Of a DNA stretch of 64,000 bases, positions 7,627 through 15,403 are shown piece by piece. The stretch's first letter is position 1; the number at the start of each line of letters is the position of its first letter. The stretch lies in contig CACIWH010000001.1 in assembly GCA_902590295.1 (NCBI GenBank), forward strand, positions 1 to 64,000, written 5' to 3'. A program made the position numbers and the translations under genes. Origin of the DNA: an uncultured Pelagibacteraceae bacterium. Its GTDB lineage: Bacteria; Pseudomonadota; Alphaproteobacteria; Pelagibacterales; Pelagibacteraceae. The notes beneath the pieces are model-generated. The model was not told where the DNA came from and did no database searches. It saw only the letters and a list, made by a program, of their open reading frames with translations.

Positions 7627-9378
7627 TTATTCGTTTGAGAGAACTCTTTCATATTCTCTAAAATTTAGATCTCCACTAGCAATTAATCTTTTTCCCATAT
7701 CTTGCATTGTTTGAAAACCTTCTTTTACAGCAATCTGTCTTAGTTCAGGTGTAGTGGCTTTTCTCAAAATTGCTTCTTTTAAAGGTTTTGAAACAACTAA
7801 TATTTCATAAATTCCTTGTCTACCTTTGTATCCAGTATTACTACAAGTTTCACACCCTTTTCCTTTGATTGCTTTAACTCTTGATGCTTGCTCTGCACTA
7901 AATCCTAAATCTTGTAATACTTTAGGATTTACATCGTCATCTGGAATTTTACAATTTTTACAATTTTTTCTAGCAAGTCTTTGAGCAACAACTAGTTGAG
8001 TTGCAGCACTAATTAGATAATCAGGCGTTCCCATGTTTTGCAATCTTGTAATCGTACTTGGTGCATCATTAGTGTGAAGGGTACTAAAAACTAAGTGACC
8101 TGTAAGTGCTGCTTTCAATCCTATATCAACAGTTTCCTTATCCCGCATCTCTCCAACTAAAATTATTTCTGGGTCTTGTCTTAAAAAAGATCTTAGTGCT
8201 GAGGCAAATGTTAAACCAATATGATCTTTAATTTGAACCTGTCCAACACCATCTAATTCATATTCAACAGGATCTTCTGCGGTTAAAATATTTAAGTGAG
8301 GTTTGCTCACTTCTTTCAGAATACTATAAAGAGTAGTTGATTTTCCTGATCCAGTTGGTCCAGTAACTAATATAAGACCTTGTGTGGAGTGAATTGATTT
8401 TCTCAGACTTTTTAAATCTTGTTCTTCAAAATTTAATTGTTCAAGAGTTATGTCTCCGGCATCTTTATTCAAGATACGCATTACAATTCTCTCATTACTT
8501 GCTGTTGGCAAAATAGATAAACGAAGGTCAACCACCTTCCCTTCTATTTTAAAATTAATTGCACCGTCCTGTGGTAGTCTACGTTCTGCAATATCTAATT
8601 TACCCATGATTTTAAAACGAGTTACAACTGCACCATAATTATCATGTAAAAATTGTTTATATTGTTCTTGTTCTTGTAACATTCCATCAAGTCGATATCT
8701 TACTCTAGATGTAAACCTATAAGGCTCGATATGAATATCGCTGACGCCCTTCTTAATTGCTTCGGCAACTACCGCTGTACTAAACTTAATTACCTCAGAT
8801 TCATTTTCTATTGCTTCTACATCTTCCTCTGGTGCTTTTTCTAATACTTCACCGGCGTCACCTAAATCTGAATCAAAAGTTTTTTGCTTTTCTCTATTTT
8901 CTTCTCTTATTGTTGCTGTAGTAACTTCACCGCTCTCACTAGATATTTTTTCTATAAACTCAGAAATTTGGCTCAAAGGTGCTGCGTGCAACTCTATATT
9001 TTTTTTTGTAATCGCTTTTAAATTTCTCATTAGAGCTAACTTAGAACTATCTGGGATTGCAATATGAAGTGTTTTTTTATCCATTTTAAATGGAGCAACA
9101 AAATTTACCTTTATGTAATTCGAAGGTAATACTGTCTTTATATCCGGAGAGACTTGTACTTTTTTTAAATCAATTATATCTAGATTCTGTTCCTTAACTA
9201 AAATATCTAATATTTTTTGTTCATCAGTAAGTTTAAGATCAAAAACAGCCTCAATTTGTGATTTATTGCCTTCAGAGCTTTTTTTCTTAATATTAATTAA
9301 ATCTTTTCCTGAAATAACATCATTATCAATCAATACGTTGATTAAATTAATTTCACTTTCTCTACTAATTTTAAGCAT
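7627..9378 (-). CDS. pilB: Type IV pilus extension ATPase PilB
   Basis: A 583-residue GspE/PilB ATPase. An N-terminal MshEN-like part (residues 1-145) precedes the motor, which has GPTGSGKS (Walker A, 340-347), the Asp box around DPVEYELDGVGQVQ, Walker B in EIILVGEMRD (404-413), and a His box (GHLVFSTLHTND). Two CxxC pairs (C473/C476 and C509/C512) form the zinc site typical of PilB and MshE rather than PilT. It powers pilus polymerisation at the inner membrane. Located between pilQ (6 bases away) and pilC, as in a type IV pilus operon. No retraction ATPase gene is seen in the window. Confidence 0.95.
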   Translation of the reverse strand: MLKISRESEINLINVLIDNDVISGKDLINIKKKSSEGNKSQIEAVFDLKLTDEQKILDILVKEQNLDIIDLKKVQVSPDIKTVLPSNYIKVNFVAPFKMDKKTLHIAIPDSSKLALMRNLKAITKKNIELHAAPLSQISEFIEKISSESGEVTTATIREENREKQKTFDSDLGDAGEVLEKAPEEDVEAIENESEVIKFSTAVVAEAIKKGVSDIHIEPYRFTSRVRYRLDGMLQEQEQYKQFLHDNYGAVVTRFKIMGKLDIAERRLPQDGAINFKIEGKVVDLRLSILPTASNERIVMRILNKDAGDITLEQLNFEEQDLKSLRKSIHSTQGLILVTGPTGSGKSTTLYSILKEVSKPHLNILTAEDPVEYELDGVGQVQIKDHIGLTFASALRSFLRQDPEIILVGEMRDKETVDIGLKAALTGHLVFSTLHTNDAPSTITRLQNMGTPDYLISAATQLVVAQRLARKNCKNCKIPDDDVNPKVLQDLGFSAEQASRVKAIKGKGCETCSNTGYKGRQGIYEILVVSKPLKEAILRKATTPELRQIAVKEGFQTMQDMGKRLIASGDLNFREYERVLSNE

Positions 9379-9384
9379 AAAAAA

Positions 9385-10938
9385 TTATAAAATTCTCGGC
9401 GCTATAAACACCAACAATTCATTTAGTTTATCTGATTTTTGGTTACCTTGAAACATTTTTCCTAAAATAGGCACTTTAGAAACTCCTGGAACAGCATCTT
9501 TTGAACTAGCAACGTCATTCTTTTTAATACCACCAATTACAACAATATCGCCATCAGCTACTAATAACTTTGTGGTAATTTCCATTTTATTTATACCAAC
9601 TGCACCTGGATTAGTTCTATCTGGAGTGTCGTTATTAACTTGTATTTCCAAAAGCACGTTCCCATCACCAATAATACTTGGTTTTATTTTTAAGATTAAA
9701 GCAGCATCAACTAACTGAGGTGCACTATCACCACTTCCAGGTAATTGAATTTGAACACCTTGTTTAATTTGTGCTGTTTGGTTATCTAAAGAAAATAATT
9801 TTGGATTTGAAATTGTTTTACTTATTCCCTCAGTTTCTAATGCATCTAATTGAACTTTTAAGACTGCTGAACCTGTTCTTCTTAAGATTCCAATGCCGCT
9901 AGTTGCAGCTCCTACAGCACCTGATTGAAATAAAGTATCATTAGATGAACCTATCGCAGCTGTATCAGCTGAGATAGCTCCTCCGCCGCCCTCTGTTTCA
10001 CCAACGGTTGATGTGCCTAAGCTTCCTCCAACTCTTTCTCTATTTCTTGTATAAGCTCCCCCTAATTTTGTTCCTAAAGCACGTTCGAAACTAGAAGTTG
10101 CCTCAACTATAAATGCTTCCATTAAAACTTGTTTTGTTCGAACATCAATTTCTCGAACAACTTTGTCTACAACATCTAAATCTTTTTCTTTCCCTCTTAC
10201 AATAATTGATCTTGTTGTTGGTTCTTCTGTGACTTGTATTGGAACAAATGCTCCTGATGCTGAGGTTGATGTAAATAATTCCGTTATTGTTTTTTTAGCT
10301 TCTGTTGGTGAAATATAATATAATCTAAAAATTTCTGAGACGATGGGCTCAACAGAGTCTTCTAGTTCTACTTTTTTCTTAACAGCCTGAGCTCTTGCAG
10401 ATTTATAACTTTCTTGTGATGTAAGCGTTGCCGGTGTTGCAACTCTTATAATATTACTGTTTACATCTATATCCGCTGCATAATTTTTCATATCGAGTAA
10501 CGCGTTAAAAGCTTTATCCCACGGGACATTTATTAATTCAGCAGTGACTGAACCTGCAACATCCTCGCCAACAAGAATATTAATTCCACCAATTTTAGCC
10601 ATTAAGTTCATCGCTTCTTCATAGTCCATGTTTTGAAACTTAAAGGTAATATTTTGTTTTAATTTTGGATAATCTTCTGAGATTAATAGATAATTCCTCT
10701 CTTTAACCGATGATATTTTTTTTCTTTTTTGTAATTTAATAACGTCTGCTTCAACTGGAACAGGTCCCATTTTTGCATCTTTTTCAAGTTCTGCTTTTCC
10801 AAATTCTTTTACGTCTGTTTTAATAAGAGGTGTATTATGTTTAAAACCTTTAACTTTTTTTCCTGGTTGTGCACAACCTGTCACTAAAAATGTAACGAAA
10901 ATCAAACTGATTATAATTTTATAATAATTTGTTCTCAT
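9385..10938 (-). CDS. pilQ: Type IV pilus secretin PilQ/MshL
   Basis: A 517-residue outer-membrane secretin. It begins with a lipoprotein signal (lipobox VTGC, cysteine at residue 22), then an N0/STN-like domain (ITFKFQNMDYEEAMNLMAKIGGINILV), an N1-type domain (IFRLYYISPTEAKKTI with VRGKEKDLDVVDKV) and the C-terminal secretin core with VLMEAFIVEAT, RTGSAVLKVQLDALETEG, GVQIQLPG, VVIGGIKK and VPILGKMFQ, ending NELLVFIAPRIL. It forms the gated ring through which the pilus exits. The short length and lipobox make it closer to MshL than to long PilQ proteins with AMIN repeats. Separated by 2 bases from pilP. Confidence 0.93.
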   Translation of the reverse strand: MRTNYYKIIISLIFVTFLVTGCAQPGKKVKGFKHNTPLIKTDVKEFGKAELEKDAKMGPVPVEADVIKLQKRKKISSVKERNYLLISEDYPKLKQNITFKFQNMDYEEAMNLMAKIGGINILVGEDVAGSVTAELINVPWDKAFNALLDMKNYAADIDVNSNIIRVATPATLTSQESYKSARAQAVKKKVELEDSVEPIVSEIFRLYYISPTEAKKTITELFTSTSASGAFVPIQVTEEPTTRSIIVRGKEKDLDVVDKVVREIDVRTKQVLMEAFIVEATSSFERALGTKLGGAYTRNRERVGGSLGTSTVGETEGGGGAISADTAAIGSSNDTLFQSGAVGAATSGIGILRRTGSAVLKVQLDALETEGISKTISNPKLFSLDNQTAQIKQGVQIQLPGSGDSAPQLVDAALILKIKPSIIGDGNVLLEIQVNNDTPDRTNPGAVGINKMEITTKLLVADGDIVVIGGIKKNDVASSKDAVPGVSKVPILGKMFQGNQKSDKLNELLVFIAPRIL

Positions 10939-10940
10939 TA

Positions 10941-11447
10941 TTATTTATTTCTCTCTATTATTTGGTTTTTAAAATTTATAACTACTAAAGAGTCTTTTTC
11001 TCTTTCAAAAACAATTTCTTTAGTATCAAGTGCTATTAATCTTACACCGGGTGTTAATTCCTCAAATAGCGCTAAAGTTAATACATCACCATTTTCATCT
11101 ATTAATGATGCAAACATATTTTCACCCCCCTCAACAACACCAACAAGTTTATAATTAAAAACACTTAGATCTTTTCGATCTTCGTCGGTTGCTGCTATTA
11201 GTTTAATTGAATTTCCACCTCCTAAAGAGCCATCACCAACAAATGGGTCGTTTAAGGGTAAAGGTTCTTCATTACCTACCTCAGAACTTATATTTGCACT
11301 TTGAATTGCTTGTTCAGCTTTAACTTTTTTATTAATTTCTTTTGCTTTTTCTATAATGTTTTTGTCTTTGTCATGACTATCGGCTTGCACCAAATTTGAA
11401 TAAAGTGAATAAATTAACAGGATTAAAATTATTTTAAAAAAATTCAT
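10941..11447 (-). CDS. pilP: Pilus assembly protein PilP
   Basis: A 168-residue protein with an N-terminal signal segment (to about residue 22, LVQA), a flexible charged and low-complexity middle, and a small beta domain from about residue 95 (YKLVGVVEGGENMFASLID, LTPGVRLIALDTKEIV). The order signal, linker, HR-type beta domain fits PilP, which bridges the PilNO inner-membrane complex to the secretin. It overlaps pilO by 14 bases and precedes pilQ, the normal M-N-O-P-Q order. Sequence similarity alone is modest; the position makes the call firm. Confidence 0.8.
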   Translation of the reverse strand: MNFFKIILILLIYSLYSNLVQADSHDKDKNIIEKAKEINKKVKAEQAIQSANISSEVGNEEPLPLNDPFVGDGSLGGGNSIKLIAATDEDRKDLSVFNYKLVGVVEGGENMFASLIDENGDVLTLALFEELTPGVRLIALDTKEIVFEREKDSLVVINFKNQIIERNK

Positions 11448-12129
11448 CTGTTAAACCTACTATTGTTAATGTTCCATTTACTTTTATCGCCCCGGTTGAA
11501 TCTCCTTTTACCACTTTGATGCTCTCTTTGTCAAAGTTTAACATCTTTTGTGATAGTGATAACTGTCTCTTAAACTTGATATAACCGATAAAATTGCCTG
11601 TTATTTCAAAATCTACAGGAATAGTAAAATAAGCAACATTTGCTTTTTTAGCTTTAGTTTTTGCATTGTTTGTTTTTGCCTTTTTACCTGTTGCTTTAGC
11701 TATAGCAGCCGCCTTTGTAACTTGTTGAATTTGCCTTTTTTCAATTTTTGAAATTACTAGATTATTTGCACCAGCAAATTCACTTAAAGTTTGATATAAA
11801 CCTTCCACCTCAGCCCTTGTGTGAAATAATGTTGAATATTGTTCATACCTAGGTTTTAATTTTTTAATCTTTGCATTAGCAACATTAATATCATTAATAA
11901 ACTTATTAGTTTCCTCTATTTTTAAATTCATATCGTCCAATTGTGCTTTCTTTTTATTAACGATTGGATTTAAAACTCCATAAAAAATAATTAAAAAGAA
12001 TACGACAGCACCAACAGAAATACCAAGTTTGATCCAGGTTTTTTTATCAACATTCTTTAATTTCGCCTGAATATCCTCAAGCTTAATGTTTTTTAAATCA
12101 ATGTTTTTTAAATTTATATTTAAATTCAT
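11434..12129 (-). CDS. pilO: Pilus assembly protein PilO
   Basis: A 231-residue bitopic protein: cytoplasmic N-terminus, one membrane helix (about residues 35-54, VGAVVFFLIIFYGVL), a coiled coil (about 60-95) and a C-terminal ferredoxin-like domain (YFTIPVDFEITGNFIGYIKFKRQLS). This is the PilO plan, which pairs with PilN to align the machine across the periplasm. An alanine/lysine-rich stretch near residues 138-165 interrupts the periplasmic part. It follows pilMN by 2 bases. Assignment rests on architecture and on the gene order. Confidence 0.85.
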   Translation of the reverse strand: MNLNINLKNIDLKNIKLEDIQAKLKNVDKKTWIKLGISVGAVVFFLIIFYGVLNPIVNKKKAQLDDMNLKIEETNKFINDINVANAKIKKLKPRYEQYSTLFHTRAEVEGLYQTLSEFAGANNLVISKIEKRQIQQVTKAAAIAKATGKKAKTNNAKTKAKKANVAYFTIPVDFEITGNFIGYIKFKRQLSLSQKMLNFDKESIKVVKGDSTGAIKVNGTLTIVGLTDEFF

Positions 12130-12131
12130 AA

Positions 12132-14552
12132 CTATATATTTTTAACTTTTACAAAAATTCTAAATCCTTTCATTGTTGCGCCTCCTTGAACTCTCTGAGG
12201 TAATCTCATAGAGGAAAGTGATGCCTGATCAATCAGTTTTTTACTTCCTAAGTTTTCAATAAACTTTAATATATCTTGGTCGCTTGCTGCTATTCCTTGG
12301 ATCGTCACTAAATTAGTTCCATTATATTCCACCTGATCAAATCTTACTCTGGTTGGGACACTTGATGCTATCTGAGCAAGAACTCTATAACTTAATTCTT
12401 TATTAGATTTAAGACTGTTGCTTAATTTTAAAGTTGTTTGCATGAGATTTAGTTGCTTAGATATTTTTTTTAACTCGACCATTTTTTCAGAATGGGTCTG
12501 CTGAACTTGTGTGTAATTTTTTAGTTTTTTATTATAAGAATGAATGTTCCAAAAAGATAAAGTAAATAAAATTAAATATATTCCACCTATTACAGCTGCC
12601 AATCCCTTGAAAGCAAAACCAGAAATTGCTTTCATTTTTTTCTGTTGGAACATGCTTTTTCTATTAGGTAATAAGTTAATATTTTTTGCAGCAGTTACGA
12701 ATTTATAATAGCCAAAGACATCTAGCTTTCTAAATGCAAGTCCGATTGATGTAGTTAAATATGATCTGTTAGGTAAATCTAATTCTTTTTGAAATTGTTG
12801 TGGCACTTTTAATCCTTCTACAGGATCAAATAAATTAAAACCTACATTTAAAAGGCTTTGTCTGAAAAAGGATAAATATTCTTCAACATTATCTAAGTCT
12901 GAAACCACTTTTAAATTTCTTATTCTTTTCTCATATTTTGTCTCGAAATCTTGAACTGCTTGTTTTACTTGAGTGACATATCTTCTAACCAAAGCAGCTT
13001 TCTCTTCAGAATCTTGTGAGCCTTGAAGTATTTTTCTATCCTGTCCTCTTAAGAAAATATCTGTTATTATTGGATTATTATCATATAAAATCATTAAATA
13101 ATTTTCATCTAATCCAAATTCTAAAACTGCTGTTAAATTCGCATCCTCTGACTTATTTGAGATTTGATTAATTTGGTCAACAGCAGATTTTAATGCAAAA
13201 CATTTAACATCAATTATAACTGGATTTAATCCAGCAGCTTTTACAATCGAAACATAATTATTTATATCTGCTAATTTAGAAGCAACAAATAAAATGTCCA
13301 TTGTGTTGTCTTTTTGATTTCGATTAATAACTTGATGAAATATAGAATAATCATCTAAGTTGTCAGTCAATTGAACTAAGTTTTCCCAAAGAGAATTCGT
13401 TTCAATAGCTTTTTGTAACTCTTCATCTTTCATCAAAGGTGCAGTTACTACTCTTATAATTGCACTGGTAACTGGTATAGAAATAGCAACATTGGAAGTG
13501 ATTGTTTTAGATTTTTGAATAGCTAGTGTTAATTCTGTAGTTATTTTTTCTGCATTCTCTAAAACAGAACTTTCATCAGGAATATCAATTTTATGAGTAT
13601 AAAATTTTTCTAAAACCCACTGATTTGACTTATCAGCATTAATTTGAGCTAATCTTATACTTTTATTATTTAATTCAACTCCAACTATTTCCTCACCTTG
13701 TATGGAAGATTTTCCAATTTTTGATTTTAAAAAATCTAATGCTTTTGTAAGAGAATTATTCTTTTTTATTGACGGTGATTTAGGAAGTTTTATTCCATCT
13801 AATGATGGTTTTTTTAATTTAATATTTTTTAATTTACCGAATAAATTTGAAAATTTTTCTTTTGTAGATGAAGGCTCTTTTTTATTTTCTTCATTAACAT
13901 TATTATTTAAAATATTTTTTTCCTCATTTTTATTTTCGGCATTTTGATTAACAATCGGCTGGCTTGTTTGTGGTTCGGGAACTTCTGTTTGTGTAGCTGT
14001 TGGGGTCGTTTCATTTGGAGAAGAGACTTTTGTTTCTTCTTCTTGTTTTAAATTTACTTGTTGTTCATTATTCGATGAAATTTGACTTTGTTCACTTTGT
14101 TTTTTTAATCTCTCACTTTCTGCGTGGATGTCGTCAAACCATTTTTCTAAAATAGGTATAGCTTCATCTAGATTTTGAGTACCTGATGAAGAAATTTTTT
14201 GTTTTCCATCAATATAAAGTCTACCAACCCAATTTTTTGATTTAAGTTCACCCTTATACTTGTCTTGTCTTACATATATATGTAGTCGACCATCTTTTTT
14301 GTGTATTACCTGGTGTTCATTTTTATTTTCGGGTTCTTTATTATCATTTTCTGGGGATTGAGTTAAATTATTGGCTGAACTTACATCTGGTTTCTCATTG
14401 TTTTCAACATTTGGTTGATTTTCAATATTTTGTTCAGCAGGAGGCTGATTTATCTCTTGAGTTGTATTATTTTCATCAACTTTTGATTGAGTATCAGCTT
14501 CACTTACTTCATTATCATTTTTTATAACGTCGTCTTTATTATCTTCGCTCAT
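12132..14552 (-). CDS. pilM: PilM-PilN fusion with N-terminal DNA-binding-like segment
   Basis: An 806-residue protein if translation starts at the ATG at 14552, which has a GGAAAA ribosome site upstream and gives MSEDNKDD. Four parts are visible: an acidic, Asn/Gln-rich leader (about residues 1-80); a compact segment at about 82-146 with KKDGRLHIYV, NWVGRLYIDGKQK and SSGTQNLDEAIP, reminiscent of Arm/AP2-like DNA-binding folds; a low-complexity linker; an actin-like PilM domain from about 285 (EEIVGVELNNKSIRLAQI); and a PilN part from about 630 (LLPNR, a membrane helix, coiled coil and RVRFDQVEYNG). PilM and PilN are normally separate proteins; fusion would fix cytoplasmic and periplasmic parts of the alignment complex in one chain. 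It heads the pilM-to-pilC run, with the repeat array directly upstream. Confidence 0.88.
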   Translation of the reverse strand: MSEDNKDDVIKNDNEVSEADTQSKVDENNTTQEINQPPAEQNIENQPNVENNEKPDVSSANNLTQSPENDNKEPENKNEHQVIHKKDGRLHIYVRQDKYKGELKSKNWVGRLYIDGKQKISSSGTQNLDEAIPILEKWFDDIHAESERLKKQSEQSQISSNNEQQVNLKQEEETKVSSPNETTPTATQTEVPEPQTSQPIVNQNAENKNEEKNILNNNVNEENKKEPSSTKEKFSNLFGKLKNIKLKKPSLDGIKLPKSPSIKKNNSLTKALDFLKSKIGKSSIQGEEIVGVELNNKSIRLAQINADKSNQWVLEKFYTHKIDIPDESSVLENAEKITTELTLAIQKSKTITSNVAISIPVTSAIIRVVTAPLMKDEELQKAIETNSLWENLVQLTDNLDDYSIFHQVINRNQKDNTMDILFVASKLADINNYVSIVKAAGLNPVIIDVKCFALKSAVDQINQISNKSEDANLTAVLEFGLDENYLMILYDNNPIITDIFLRGQDRKILQGSQDSEEKAALVRRYVTQVKQAVQDFETKYEKRIRNLKVVSDLDNVEEYLSFFRQSLLNVGFNLFDPVEGLKVPQQFQKELDLPNRSYLTTSIGLAFRKLDVFGYYKFVTAAKNINLLPNRKSMFQQKKMKAISGFAFKGLAAVIGGIYLILFTLSFWNIHSYNKKLKNYTQVQQTHSEKMVELKKISKQLNLMQTTLKLSNSLKSNKELSYRVLAQIASSVPTRVRFDQVEYNGTNLVTIQGIAASDQDILKFIENLGSKKLIDQASLSSMRLPQRVQGGATMKGFRIFVKVKNI

Positions 14553-14585
14553 AAATTTTCCAATCGAAAAATAAATTTTTCGAAT

Positions 14586-14639
14586 CTCTAACACAATTTA
14601 GATAAACTCTAACACAAATTTGAAAAATGTCTAACACAA
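14586..14639 (-). repeat. Repeat cluster A: three direct 11-base copies
   Basis: Copies of TTGTGTTAGAG (minus-strand reading) occur at 14586-14596, 14607-14617 and 14629-14639. The first two are identical; the third has one mismatch at its last base (TTGTGTTAGAC). Start-to-start distances are 21 and 22 bases, about two helical turns, which would put all copies on one face of the DNA. The nearest copy ends 33 bases before the pilMN ATG. Confidence 0.92.
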
Positions 14640-14756
14640 ATTTTATAATTTATTGTTCATTCTGAGCTTATTTTTAAAAAAGCTAGTAAAATCAACATTT
14701 TTTTTACTTATTTATTTTTGAAGCTTCAAAATTAAAAATGAGCAAATTTTATAAAT

Positions 14757-14813
14757 CTCTAACACAATTTATTATTTCTCTAACACAATCATAAATTATC
14801 AATTGTGTTAGAG
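14757..14813. repeat. Repeat cluster B: two direct copies and one inverted
   Basis: Exact copies at 14757-14767 and 14778-14788 (same direction as cluster A, 21 bases apart) and an inverted copy at 14803-14813. The last two form a 12-base perfect inverted repeat (14778-14789 against 14802-14813) with a 12-base loop. Confidence 0.92.
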
Positions 14814-14889
14814 TTTAATGATTTTTATTTTTCATTTAAAAACACAATAAAATCAACAATTATTTTGATTTTTGAATTTATTTAGTATT

Positions 14890-14921
14890 TTGTGTTAGAG
14901 TTTAATTTTTTTGTGTTAGAG
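14890..14921 (+). repeat. Repeat cluster C: two copies in opposite direction
   Basis: Exact TTGTGTTAGAG copies at 14890-14900 and 14911-14921 on the plus strand, again 21 bases apart. Both flanks are T-rich, as in the other clusters. Confidence 0.92.
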
Positions 14922-15095
14922 TATTCATGTCAGCAAACAAATCTTAAAATTAAAATCAGTTTTAATAATATTATTATCAAAAGTTGTATTATTTTTACTA
15001 AATTTTTAGTTGAAATTGATTTAAATCCTAAAAAAAAAATAAAATTCAACTTTAATTAGAAATTTTTGAAAAAAAAGATGAATATTTTTTATTTT

Positions 15096-15398
15096 TTAGT
15101 TTGGGTCCCCTCTTATGTCAGTAGAAAACTCTTGGTAAATCAAAACTGAGATAGTTTGTAAATTTTTAATTACTCTTTCGTAATCCCAAGTTAAATCCAC
15201 GTTGTTACAATTAAGTTCTTTAAAATAATAAACTTTAGCCATTGGTATTGATGGATCAATTTCTTGAACAAGAATGTTTAGTTGATTGGTTTTTTTTTCA
15301 ATTGTAAAATTGTATCTACAAACATTTGAAGTAGCCCAAAATAATATCGATGATAAAACAATTGCAAAAGTTATCATAACTTTTGGTAGAGAGATCAT
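15096..15398 (-). CDS. Small membrane-anchored protein, function unknown
   Basis: A 100-residue protein with one N-terminal hydrophobic segment (about residues 8-24, ITFAIVLSSILFWATS) and a short extracytoplasmic part with two cysteines (VCRYNF and LNCNNVDL) that may pair. I recognise no family. It begins 5 bases after the GAF-SpoIIE phosphatase gene and must share its transcript, so a role with that phosphatase is plausible but unproven. The 3' end faces the repeat-bearing pilus promoter region. Confidence 0.6.
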   Translation of the reverse strand: MISLPKVMITFAIVLSSILFWATSNVCRYNFTIEKKTNQLNILVQEIDPSIPMAKVYYFKELNCNNVDLTWDYERVIKNLQTISVLIYQEFSTDIRGDPN

Positions 15399-15403
15399 AA
15401 TTA

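Larger units (their letters stand above)
14553..15095. other. Largest gene-free stretch, pilus promoter region with repeat array
   Basis: About 540 bases between pilMN and the small membrane-protein gene, on the same strand as both, with no credible gene. It is extremely AT-rich. It holds three clusters of an 11-base repeat (TTGTGTTAGAG), described separately, and a separate 8-base inverted repeat (AAAATCAA at 14849-14856 and TTGATTTT at 14865-14872). The promoter of the pilus operon should lie here. No ribosomal or known RNA motif was recognised. Confidence 0.7.

Noticed and set aside
14553..14594. Upstream GTG start for pilMN at 14594, which would add 14 residues
   Set aside because: The GTG lies inside the first copy of the 11-base repeat and has no ribosome site; the ATG at 14552 has one and gives a natural start.
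14586..14921. Repeat array as a CRISPR
   Set aside because: Repeats are only 11 bases, occur in both directions, spacers are about 10 bases and AT-rich, and no cas gene is near.
14586..14921. Repeats as DNA uptake sequences for pilus-mediated competence
   Set aside because: Uptake sequences are scattered through genes; here the exact motif was seen only in this one gap. A full genome count would settle it.
14553..15095. Repeat region as a replication origin
   Set aside because: No DnaA box cluster was seen in it, and no dnaA, hemE or parAB genes are nearby.
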